Part shown: one piece after another, positions 40,701 to 46,722 of the stretch
Layout: each line of letters begins with the position of its first letter
Position numbering within the stretch: position 1 is the first letter of the stretch
Program-made: the position numbers and the translations under genes
The notes under the pieces: generated by a model
What the model was told of the DNA's origin: nothing
Database searches by the model: none
The model's input: only the letters and a program-made list of their open reading frames with translations
Assembly: GCA_000969725.1 (NCBI GenBank)
Contig: JXSR01S033889.1
Origin: Ophiothrix spiculata
Lineage: Eukaryota > Echinodermata > Ophiuroidea > Amphilepidida > Ophiotrichidae
DNA length: 46,722 bases
Strand: one strand, 5' to 3'

Positions 40701-42598
40701 CTGTAATTACTGTCTGGGCCACGACAGTTAATAGAAAATTACATGCTTTTTCATTTTTCTCACACACACAAATTGCGAAAACTGTTTTAAATTTAAAAAC
40801 ATAAGTCAACTAGAAATTTATATATGCCAAAAATCTGACTTTTGATAGAGTGGACCTGAAGGGTGAAAAGTGGATCATAAATTGCCCTTTAAATGACCTG
40901 TATGCAGTTCGTTTGTAACATGTAATAGTTCAAGAGCACAGGGCTGTGAGAGGCCAGTTGACAAAAACAAGGAAAAGTTGGGGTTAAAGGTCCAAAATGG
41001 GCTGAGAATGAATGAAAAAACCTAAAATTTTAGCACATGAGCATTTTCAAAAACGAGGAAATCAGCTGAAAAGAGGAACTCTCACATCCCTGAAAAGAAT
41101 CTGACTGGATTCTTTTGGTTTTGATTGCGCAAGTGTGGACACTACAACTTGAGCAAAATCTCTAGCCCAATATACTAGTACTTCAAAACAGGAGATGAAT
41201 TGGCACATACTTACTTCCCCAGCTCCTGTGAGGTTGTATTCATGATAATATCGCTGGAGCCAATGCCCTCTGCAGAGACATTCACATACACTCTTGTTGT
41301 TATATTAGCTGGAATAGTCACGGTCTGAAATGCAAACAAAAAGGGTCAATGTTTCTTGAATTCTGAGTTAAGTGAAAGATTTATATATTAAAATACGTTA
41401 CAAAGTTCACATGCTCTTTTGTGAACTTTATCTTTAAAAGCTCATCTTAAAATCAGGTGTACACTCTCACTTGTATGTGTGGATCATTTTGGTGAATGAT
41501 TGGGTTGTATGTGTCAACTTTGCTAAACTGATGAAACGATTTTGTAATGATCGTTATGTACTTGCATGCGATCAACATGGACTTGCAAATGACTCTGTTG
41601 AGAGTCATATAGAGACTAATAAGACCCGAGATCCAGCTTCATAAGTATTTCACAAAATCGGACACTGACTAGATCCTTAAACAGATTTAATAAAGCTTAG
41701 CGCTAGGCTGCACATCTGTATCCCCATTACGCCAAATGATATAACTTGATATATTTCTTATCCTAAAGTCCCATTGGACTCTCAAGATTTTCTGCCTTTC
41801 CTTGGATTCAATCGACAACAATCACAGCAAAAAAAATAGTTAGAATTGTTCAGGTCAAAGTATAAATCTTAACTGAGCCATATTCACTTAAATCTAATTT
41901 TATATTTGACGCAAACGCAAAACAAAAACACACAGAGCATGTGTACATTGAATTCTTTAGCTCAAAGTCAATTGTACACATGCTCCGTAGGCCTGGGACT
42001 TTCCGGCTAATTTAATATTCGGTTACCATACTTAATTTTTGGGCGGATACCCGGAAACCCTAACATTAATATTAATGGCTTGATTGGAATGTAGGGATGT
42101 AAATGAAACACTGGTTAGTATGTGTAAACTTTTTATTACCAACTCTATGTGCGACTGATTTACGGTTAGTTAAGCAACTTTTTGCAGTCCATCGTTGATT
42201 TTTATACTCCAATTTGGGTAATCAATTATAAAAATTTGTACCCAGGTAAGCTTAGTTCGGTCGGGTATCCAGGTACCCAGGTTTTAGACCCAGGCCTAAT
42301 GCCCCATGCGTTTCAAAATGCAATACATCATGAGTATACATTCAGCTTTAAGTTAACTTACTATTGGATTGATTGACACAATCCCCTCATGATCACTGTA
42401 TAGAAACACCTCGGCCTTGTCTTCCAGCTTGATCTTTGATTCAAGCCAAAACTGTTTTTCTTCTCCCCTCTGAAGACTGACATCTCGTGTTGATATGGTC
42501 AGATTAGCCGACGATGGACTCTGCAATGCTGATGCGATAAATTTATCCAAGTTGCACCAAATAATTACCAGCAGTTGCAATGTTCTTGGAATATCCAT
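28528..42598 (-). CDS. CTNS: CTNS, cystinosin (lysosomal cystine/H+ exporter), complete coding region
   Basis: Exons 42598-42362, 41324-41215, 40237-40097, 37283-37184 or 37108-37009, 34719-34600, 33202-33023, 31101-30984 and 28757-28528 join in phase at GT-AG introns to 411 codons. Landmarks of the family: N-terminal signal peptide; luminal domain with sequons NLT, NIT, NVS, NTT and [18 protein letters not shown] (first PQ-loop); [29 protein letters not shown]-like [22 protein letters not shown] (second PQ); [36 protein letters not shown]. Aspartates corresponding to human D205, D305 and D346 are retained (D214, D317, D358). Human cystinosin is 367 aa with a GYDQL tail; here the tail instead carries EKSSLI, a [DE]xxxL[LI] dileucine signal. 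Confidence 0.95.
29683..29840 (-). mobile_element. Probable LINE 3' end, minus strand
   Basis: On the minus strand the sequence runs AAGGTTGTCTACGAGCTTTG, CTCTTTGTAGACACTC.. and ends GGTGAATAAACAAACTTGAA then TCTTTAATCTTGAA, an A-rich signal followed by a TTGAATCT-like short tail, as in CR1-type elements. No coding part remains. Confidence 0.4.
30190..30680 (+). pseudogene. Decayed non-LTR retrotransposon 3' fragment (reverse transcriptase C-terminus)
   Basis: The plus-strand frame ending at TAA 30461 reads [20 protein letters not shown] then [20 protein letters not shown], the characteristic 'PRT..WN.LP..F' C-terminal tail of jockey/CR1-type reverse transcriptases. Upstream the frame is broken (in-frame stops; RHSEYTQ continues only after a shift). 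The 3' side ends in AATAAATTATGTCTTATGTC, a short tandem tail. Inserted in CTNS intron 7, antisense to CTNS. Confidence 0.7.
30984..31101 (-). CDS. CTNS: CTNS exon 7
   Basis: Acceptor CTTACATACAG, donor GTAAGTTTTG. Encodes [20 protein letters not shown] followed by [19 protein letters not shown]. The human sequence here is [18 protein letters not shown], so only the E-to-Q change in the STEGW core is notable. Ends after one base of the next codon. Confidence 0.96.
31140..31680. repeat. Cluster of hairpins J4-J6 and spacer repeats
   Basis: Contents in order: TATCATG(A/G)TTACAGTGATTTGA twice (31138, 31178); GTGCAATAGT/ACTATTGCAC hairpin (31208-31230); GAATGCCTGAGAGTGCAATAG spacer; hairpin J5 with GGTCAAATTTGGACT arm and GAGGCGTAGCCGAG tip (31341-31425); inverted copies of the spacer; hairpin J6 with GAGGTCAAATTTGGACT/AAGTCCCAATTTGACCTC arms (31567-31624) and a damaged tip. 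It is the same composite as 11660-12320 and 12740-12790, here in CTNS intron 6. Confidence 0.75.
31681..32418. other. CTNS: CTNS intron 6, middle
   Basis: No exon. Near 31915-31965, TTTTTATTGAGCGAGTGTGG then CTTTAGCCATCCGAGCGTGA forms an imperfect hairpin; a diverged copy occurs at 35830-35870 (AGCGAGAGGATGGCTTTAGT). A C-run of about 11 bases is at 32243. Confidence 0.5.
32419..32706. mobile_element. Hairpin-ended element J7
   Basis: The right 59 bp (32648-32706) is the reverse complement of the left 57 bp (32419-32475). Each end is itself a hairpin: GGACCTCAC/GTGAGGTCC stems around CGAACGCGAAGCG-like tips. Outer 29 bp arms starting TAGTCCATCTAGATGGACCT are perfect. Interior 32476-32647 is single copy. 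Confidence 0.85.
32880..32992 (+). mobile_element. Possible LINE 3' end
   Basis: GGAGTAATAAAGTTTTACTT followed by GACTTGA resembles the AATAAA-plus-short-tandem tail (ACTTG units) of a non-LTR element. The preceding 84-codon ORF (32732-32986) has no recognisable domain. Weak call. Confidence 0.3.
33023..33202 (-). CDS. CTNS: CTNS exon 6
   Basis: Acceptor TTGTTTTACAG, donor GTAAGTC. Sixty codons in phase 0: [18 protein letters not shown] .. [20 protein letters not shown] then YVPQ. Covers transmembrane helices 4-5 and the second PQ dipeptide. Human has RGGQRVSW and FSYIKLAVTLVKYFPQ. Confidence 0.97.
33474..33919. mobile_element. Inverted-repeat element B2, opposite orientation to B1
   Basis: TGTGACCCGTCATATCGAAA with GGTACCTTAAGG at the left; complement ends ..TTAAGGTACCTTTAGATATG with ACGGGACACA at the right. 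Interior GTTATTGGACGTTC, AACTATAGTTCTGA, TCAGCTTCAATGGCCC is the reverse complement order of B1. In CTNS intron 5. Confidence 0.75.
34291..34463. mobile_element. Hairpin-like element P
   Basis: TTTTAGAGCATTTTCTTGTT at 34291 pairs with AAAGAACATGCTCTAAAA at 34446-34463; inner AATTCTATCTGC/GCAGATAGAATT and GACATTTTGAATTC/GAATTCAAAATTTC also pair, so nearly the whole block folds. In CTNS intron 5. Confidence 0.7.
34600..34719 (-). CDS. CTNS: CTNS exon 5
   Basis: Acceptor ATTTTTCCCAG, donor GTACGTG. Forty codons in phase 0: [20 protein letters not shown] then [20 protein letters not shown]. Human has [20 protein letters not shown]. D214 corresponds to human D205. Confidence 0.96.
34823..35168. 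mobile_element. MITE A3 (related fold-back element)
   Basis: TAAGGCGAC with an A-run at the left and T-run with GTCGCCTTA at the right. Interior carries GCCCGACCGACTGACCCGAC, the complement of the GGTCGG motifs of A1 and A2. The inner arms pair poorly, and flanks are TAA/TTA rather than direct TTA, so it is a looser relative. In CTNS intron 4. Confidence 0.6.
35169..37008 (-). other. CTNS: CTNS intron 4, left part
   Basis: Donor GTAAGTAA at 37008. No further exon. ORFs at 35245-35667 and 36005-36301 lack domains. A short loosely inverted region (36700-36860) contains TTGTTGCAGCACACGACGTT and AACGACATTATA-type pairs. Confidence 0.5.
37009..37108 (-). CDS. CTNS: CTNS exon 4b (downstream alternative copy)
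   Basis: Acceptor TTTCTTTCAG, donor GTAAGTAA; 100 nt. Encodes [20 protein letters not shown] then [14 protein letters not shown], using the two carried-in bases for serine. It covers the loop and helix after the first PQ motif; human has [20 protein letters not shown]. Same length and phases as exon 4a. Confidence 0.95.
37109..37183 (-). other. CTNS: 75-nt intron between CTNS exons 4a and 4b
   Basis: Read on the minus strand it starts GTGAGTAAAA and ends TTCTTTCAG. It contains TTACTAAC, a near-ideal branch site with its A about 47 nt from the donor and 28 nt from the AG. At 37154-37153 a second AG preceded by TATTTTTT is followed by TGTGGTGGGTTTA, an exact repeat of the start of exon 4b. Confidence 0.9.
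37184..37283 (-). CDS. CTNS: CTNS exon 4a (upstream alternative copy)
   Basis: Acceptor TTTCTTTCAG, donor GTGAGTAA; 100 nt. Encodes [20 protein letters not shown] then [14 protein letters not shown]. It aligns without gaps with exon 4b and with human cystinosin; the ending VK resembles the human YIK more than 4b does. Including both copies would add 100 nt and break the frame. Confidence 0.95.
37284..39116 (-). other. CTNS: CTNS intron 3, downstream part
   Basis: AT-rich intronic DNA without supported exon. ORFs at 37336-37539 and 38489-38689 have no domain. Confidence 0.5.
39117..39370. mobile_element. Inverted-repeat element Q (TGTGACC ends)
   Basis: TGTGACCTGCTC .. CCCAGACAAAGTCGC (39117-39153) is complemented by GCGACTTTGTCCGGG .. 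GAGCAAGTCACA (39336-39370). Terminal TGTGACC is shared with B1 and B2, the rest differs. In CTNS intron 3. Confidence 0.7.
39616..40093. mobile_element. Fold-back MITE A4, touching a CTNS splice donor
   Basis: TTTAGGCC, A-run, then private arm GTTTGTTTCTGGTAAC (39636-39651); right arm GTTACCAGAAACAAAC (40055-40070), T-run, GGCCTTA (40087-40093). Its right end lies 2 bases from the first base pair of the CTNS exon 3 donor, so the donor GTATAAGG is partly element sequence. ORFs inside have no domain. Confidence 0.8.
40097..40237 (-). CDS. CTNS: CTNS exon 3 (first transmembrane helices, first PQ motif)
   Basis: Acceptor TTTATATTTCAG, donor GTATAAGG. Encodes (N)[19 protein letters not shown] then [20 protein letters not shown] and VLNFQRR. 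Human has [20 protein letters not shown]. Enters with the last base of an asparagine codon and leaves two bases of the serine completed by exon 4a or 4b. Confidence 0.97.
40335..40592 (-). mobile_element. tRNA-derived SINE, minus strand
   Basis: On the minus strand the head GAGCGGTTGGTGCAGCGGTA (about 40586-40567) contains a pol III A box and CCCGGGTTCGAGCCCC a perfect-looking B box, 35-40 nt apart, as in a tRNA. The body has TTTTTCTCAGGGTACTCCGG then TCTGCCTCCTGCATTC, a conserved SINE core style. It sits in CTNS intron 2 in sense orientation. It is not a tRNA gene: the acceptor stem does not close. Confidence 0.8.
40593..41214 (-). other. CTNS: CTNS intron 2, upstream part
   Basis: Donor GTAAGTATG at 41214. 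Nothing else recognised. Confidence 0.6.
41215..41324 (-). CDS. CTNS: CTNS exon 2 (luminal domain)
   Basis: Acceptor TTGCATTTCAG, donor GTAAGTATG. Encodes [20 protein letters not shown] then [16 protein letters not shown]. Three N-glycosylation sequons (NIT, NVS, NTT) fit the heavily glycosylated luminal N-terminus of cystinosin. Sequence conservation to human is weak here, as expected for this domain. Confidence 0.88.
41325..42361 (-). other. CTNS: CTNS intron 1
   Basis: Donor GTAAGTTAAC at 42361. An inverted pair GAATTCTTTAGCTC../..GAGCATGTGTAC near 41936-41985 (AGAGCATGTGTACA and TGTACACATGCTC) forms a small hairpin. No exon seen. Confidence 0.6.
42362..42598 (-). CDS. CTNS: CTNS exon 1 (signal peptide, start codon)
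   Basis: ATG at 42598-42596, 79 codons, phase 0 end. [20 protein letters not shown] is a signal-peptide-like hydrophobic start; ANLTIS gives the first sequon. CTTTCCAG lies one base before ATG (42601-42600), so a 5'UTR intron ending there is possible and the transcription start may be farther right. No other in-frame ATG upstream gives a better reading. Confidence 0.88.
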
Positions 42599-42601
42599 GC
42601 T

Positions 42602-43528
42602 GGAAAGATGATATCTATAAGTTGGATGATTGTAAAATCAGTCATTCAGAAATTCTTCAACAAACTGAAAATGTTGATCTGGCTCCCAGTAGAAGTAACC
42701 TTGCTGGGAAATTGATCAATTGTAGGCCAATATTTCTTGGTACCATAAAAACTTTTTTGATTTGGGGTCCGTTGGTAGTAGTCATCTGTAATTTTGTATC
42801 CGAACATCTGTCAGTGTCATTTCAGATTGGCTTGTTTTAAATCTGTAAGAATGAAGAAAAGAAAGAAAATCTATTTTGATAGATAAAATGTGGGATGGAA
42901 TTTGACAATGAAACTTTACATGCTGCCAATATTTATCGCTATACTTCAAGTGATGCAAAAATCTCAAAATATTTAGAAAAAAGAGTTTGTGGATGATGTT
43001 GAACTTGTTTAATATTAAACTGTCTTGGTGTCATTTTGGAAAATATAAGCACCATTTTCAAATAAAAAAAGAAATATTATGTTTAGCATTGACCCTAGTC
43101 CAGTTCAAATTATCTAAGTGGACTGTTGGACCCAACGTCAGCACAACCCCATATCAGGCAGGTGGTCGCCAAGAGTGGATCAAAGGATGGGCTTATTGAA
43201 GTCACTAAATTTCCCACTTAATTATGAGCATGTTACATCTGAACGCAATAAATGTGTGGAGTAAACAAGGGTATCACTTTGTGTAGTATGAAAGACTTTC
43301 ACGTGATCGCATAGTCTATTGACCAACCAAGATACTCACAGTGCATTTTTGTTATCGCTGCATAGTAACATATGCTCTCGGTGTACGCACCCTGGCAATT
43401 TGCCTAAGTGAAAGAATTGAAAGGGGAATAAAAGACAAGATGGTTCGCGAACCAGTAGTCTCGCCTGCGTATCGACCGCCTACTGAATTGACCGCCTACT
43501 TAATCATTCAGTTGTGGGGTAGATACAA
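42602..43528 (-). promoter_or_regulatory. CTNS: CTNS upstream region, promoter not resolved
   Basis: Expected to hold the 5'UTR and promoter. I see no TATA box at a convincing distance. CACGTG (43300-43305), within TTTCACGTGATCGC, is an E-box/CLEAR-like core; CLEAR elements (GTCACGTGAC) regulate lysosomal genes through TFEB in vertebrates. A six-base core alone is weak evidence. Confidence 0.25.
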
Positions 43529-43529
43529 C

Positions 43530-43855
43530 GGGGTCACCATTGGCACTTTTGATCGCTGGTCCAAGACGAACAATTTGACGTTAATCTTTGAAATCGGACA
43601 AAGTTGAAAATTTGACCCCAACGGAAGGGTCGGACGACGGGGTCACCGTTGACATTTTTGATCGCTGGTCCAAGACGTACAATTTGAAACCTTAATCTTT
43701 GAAATCGGAAAAAGTTGAAAATTTGACCTTTCTTTTGACCTTTGACCCCCAGGGAAAGGTCAGACAATGGGGTCACCATTGACACTTTTGATCGCTGGTC
43801 AAGACGAACAATTTGACACCTTAACCTTTGAAATCAGACAAAGTTGAAAAATAAG
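43530..43855. repeat. Three-copy tandem repeat, 109-130 bp units
   Basis: Copies start with GGGGTCACC at 43530, 43639 and 43769, each followed by ATTG(G/A)CA(C)TTTTGATCGCTGGT, AAGACG(A/T)ACAATTTGA, CTTTGAAATC(G/A)G and AAAGTTGAAAA. Copy 2 to 3 has an extra TTGACCTTTGACC stretch. The minus ORF across it (43534-43785) is a repeat by-product. Confidence 0.85.
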
Positions 43856-43858
43856 CAA

Positions 43859-44135
43859 CATTTTATGCATAAATTATGCAAATTAGGTACTTAATTAGCA
43901 TATTTTGCGCTCAAATTGCAGCCGGCACAATCACAGCTCTATCCCCACCTACCCACCAAATTTCATGTATGTAGGGTGCACGGTTTGTAAAATATGCCAT
44001 TTAAATCATTTTATGCATAAATTATGCAAATTAGGTATTTGCGCCGAAATTGTTGCTGGATCCAGTTCGGTTCCGGGTCTACCTAGTCACCAAATATCAT
44101 TTAGGTAGGGCATGCGGTTTCCGAGATTTGCTCCG
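43859..44135. repeat. Two-copy tandem repeat, 148-bp units
   Basis: CATTTTATGCATAAATTATG with CAAATTAGGTA starts at 43859 and 44007; both continue to TACC(C)A(G)CACCAAAT..CAT..TAGG..GGTTT. It directly follows the other tandem array, suggesting one decayed satellite-like locus. Confidence 0.75.
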
Positions 44136-45843
44136 GACAAAAAAAAATGCGGACGGCGGAGACAAATTTTCAGGCGAAACAAAAAAGCAAAAGAAAAGAG
44201 AGGACCAGAAAAAAAAATGTAACTTTTTATCAAATTGTAGTGAGAAATTGAAAATGAGATTGTTATGAGTCGTCTGTCGCTTGGGAGACCTTTTTTTTTC
44301 TTGTCAGTTTTCAAAAGTTACGTCAAAAAATTGTGGGTGTATTTTTGGGGCAGGCCTGGAAAAACTGGGCTATATCACAATGCGCCTGTGTATAGATTGT
44401 ATTGTACACTTATCTTACTAAATGTAGGGAGGTCAGTTCAGTGTACAAAAGTCTGTGCTGGGTTGAAATTTCAGCTAAAGAGACTGCACTTTAGACTCTT
44501 CGTTGAGGGTCGTAATATTGTTAAAAATGATCAAAAATGTAACTGTTGAAAAAATTGACTTTTTTCTTTATAATTGGGTTTTTTTTCCTACTTTCGATAC
44601 AAAATTTGTAAATTACAGGTGATTAGATGTTCGTATGTTTTCATAAATGAGCAGCTTCGCGTGAAATATGGGCCAGTGATCGCCATTGTAACACCAATTT
44701 ATGCCCAATTCCGCTGCATAACACGTTGTAGAAAAATGCATTGTCCGATGTGATTCACTCACTTTTGTGTAATAATTGACCATCCATTTTAAAGGAGATA
44801 GGTCCTTTGTTCCATTCATGAAGGACACTTTCACGAAACGACCTTTTGAGCTTCACATCAGATGGTGAAACCCTGGAAGTACCCGTTTTGTCGGGATCTC
44901 TGAGTTTGTGTTTAATTTTTGGATGACACAGGAGAGCTTGAAAAAAGTGTCTTATATCATTGCAATTGTCAGAGTTTCATGATTAGAATGGTATATTTCA
45001 TAGCTTTGAGCAACACGTGAATCACTTCGGAAACTGCGATTCAAAATTTGTTGTCAAATACGGATCTATACAATTGACTATATAGTGCAGATCCTATCGT
45101 AAGCCTGGACATGGCAAACCACGCTGAACTTTGCCTGCGTCTCTCTGGATTGAATTAGCATATCGAGAATTTGGTTCATAGACAGAATGTGCCTGGTATG
45201 TAGTTTTATGTCCTGTAGGTAATTTTGTAAACATAAATTCAAATAAAAGTGTTGAATTAGGCCTGTGCAGCATTATGCATATTTAATGAGCTGGACTTAG
45301 TCATTTTTCTGGAAAAAAGGTTGGGTCCATTTGGTGAAATAGAACGAACAACGTCAAGCTTGGACTGATATTTTTAATAAAAAATGCCATATGGAACTTC
45401 TTTTGAGCTTTAGCTATAGTCAGGCACTAGTAGAAGAAATCTATTTGAAAAAAAATAAATTTCTTTGTTTGGTTGTCATTTTTGCACGCCCTTAGATTCC
45501 TTATATCGTCATTTTCTGCGATTTACCCCTATTTGTGGCACAAATGCGTCAAAATTTTGGCACAAAAATATCTATATCTCCGGAACCGTTTGACCCACAG
45601 AGGTGACCTTGGTGTCATTTTACTTTGGAAACTGAGTACAATTCAAATGTGTGATCAAAAAACGAATGGAATAGAAACTTTATTTTTCTCGTTGATATCC
45701 CTACTAAATGTAACTTATGGCACAATATTGTGGGTAGTGCTTGATTTCAAACTAGAGCTGTCAGGATTATCTGCCATAGTTCATACTTAAGTCATACCAA
45801 ACCTTTATTTTGGAAGCTCCCAGGGGGTTACTCCACTTTGGTC
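44136..45843. other. Flank upstream of CTNS, no gene
   Basis: AT-rich with A- and T-runs; many short ORFs without domains. Nothing supported. Confidence 0.4.
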
Positions 45844-46178
45844 TGAACAGGGGGGGGGGGGGGGGGTTGCCGCTCGGACCGTGGAACCCCAACCCATCTT
45901 TCAAGGTAATTTTTGAGGAAAAGTGCACCCATGTTTAGGGATTTTGCTCCAAAAATAGGCTTATTTTTCAAAATTTTCTGAGCTCGCAAATTTTCATCTT
46001 TTTGGGACCATTTTACTAGCGTTTTTTCTTGCAAACGTGACCAATGTTTAGGGATTTTGGTGCTACTAAAAATGGGACCCATGTTTAGGGATTTCTTGTG
46101 AAAAACTAACCCATTCCAGCAGCACATCCCCATATACCGTACCTTATATATGTGAGAACCCCCCCCCCCCCGTTTAAC
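45844..46178. mobile_element. Possible element bounded by a G17 and a C13 run
   Basis: A run of 17 G (45850-45866) and a run of 13 C (46159-46171) form inverted ends about 330 bp apart. Inside, ACCCATGTTTAGGGATTT-type motifs occur three times (45927, 46037, 46080). The 122-codon minus ORF is compositionally biased at its end (PPPPPP from the G-run) and not a convincing gene. Confidence 0.45.
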
Positions 46179-46722
46179 ATTTTTAAAACAAAGCATTGGT
46201 TAATAAATGTACAAATATTATAAGAACTTATTGCCAAGAGCATTATATTATATGATATGTTTATTGATGTGAAAAGTCTTCATAATTACAATGTTAGGTA
46301 AAGATAAAAGATAATTATCGTCATGAAATATACAAATTGATGTGCTATTTCTTGATAATTATTTCTATGAAAAAACACAAAAACAAGTTACCTTTCAAAA
46401 CCTACATCCCAGACAAGTATGAACCTAAAAGTACAGAGACCTGACACAACGGGGGAAATTCGATTCGATTTTGGGCTATTAAAATTCAAAATTCCCTGAC
46501 TTTTCCCTCATTTTGAGACATTTTAATCAAATTTCCTGCTTTTTCCCTGATTAGAAATTTAAAGAAAAATAATTTCCCATGATTTCTCTGAAGGGCTGGG
46601 AACCCTGCTTTTTTGACATTTCACTGACTTTTCAATGGAGTTAGCTTAAATAGCCTTCAAGTTTGATAGCATGTATGATCCAGTTGATCTGACTTCTCTT
46701 GATGACTTGCCTCCTATCCATG
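46179..46722. other. Right end of window, no gene
   Basis: AT-rich. A diverged internal repeat of TTCCCTGACTTTTCCCT and TTCCTGCTTTTTCCCTGA lies at 46490-46550. No exon supported. Confidence 0.4.

Noticed and set aside
43534-43785. Minus-strand ORF of 83 codons with internal repeats
   Set aside because: It is the translation of the three-copy tandem repeat; the phase shifts between copies and no domain is present.

Overview
The window is invertebrate animal nuclear DNA: AT-rich, intron-rich and dense in short inverted-repeat transposons, with one 50-base assembly gap (25667-25716). Protein similarity is to metazoan genes. The tRNA-derived SINE copies and the abundance of MITE-like elements suggest a marine invertebrate (deuterostome or lophotrochozoan). 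The species cannot be fixed from the sequence.

Two conserved genes are supported and they converge. On the + strand, 3080-10736 holds the last five coding exons of a PSMG1 (PAC1) proteasome assembly chaperone; the N-terminal exon was not found and probably lies left of the window. On the - strand, 42598-28528 holds a complete CTNS (cystinosin) gene of eight coding positions (411 aa as spliced here). Position 4 is present twice, as two homologous 100-nt exons separated by a 75-nt intron. Both copies have the same splice phases, and joining both would shift the frame, so they look like mutually exclusive exons. A third, low-confidence coding piece is a minus-strand RRM-like exon at 2348-2484. 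The two main genes serve unrelated housekeeping jobs (20S proteasome assembly; lysosomal cystine/proton export) and nothing suggests an operon or shared pathway.

The rest is introns and an approximately 18-kb intergenic interval (10737-28527), filled with non-autonomous elements. They include TTA-flanked GGCC-ended fold-back elements (286, 26138, 39616, and a relative at 34823), TTAA-flanked elements (21329, 24152, 25923), a TA-flanked CAGGGTGTCCC element (14437), TGTGACC-ended elements (11191, 33474, 39117), a GATGGCTCAT family (15529, 17096, 21060) and a GGTCC..ACAGGAC family (8106, 27644). Several are nested in each other. There are also LINE 3' ends, three tRNA-related SINE copies, several tandem repeats, and a group of hairpins whose tips carry CGAGGCGTAGCCGAG-like sequence while their arms differ.

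The strongest points for follow-up are the duplicated CTNS exon with an additional in-frame acceptor 45 nt upstream of the downstream copy, the MITE whose end forms part of a CTNS donor site, and three copies of the 3' half of PSMG1's penultimate exon. No bacterial-type operon, CRISPR array or intact transposase/reverse transcriptase gene was seen.
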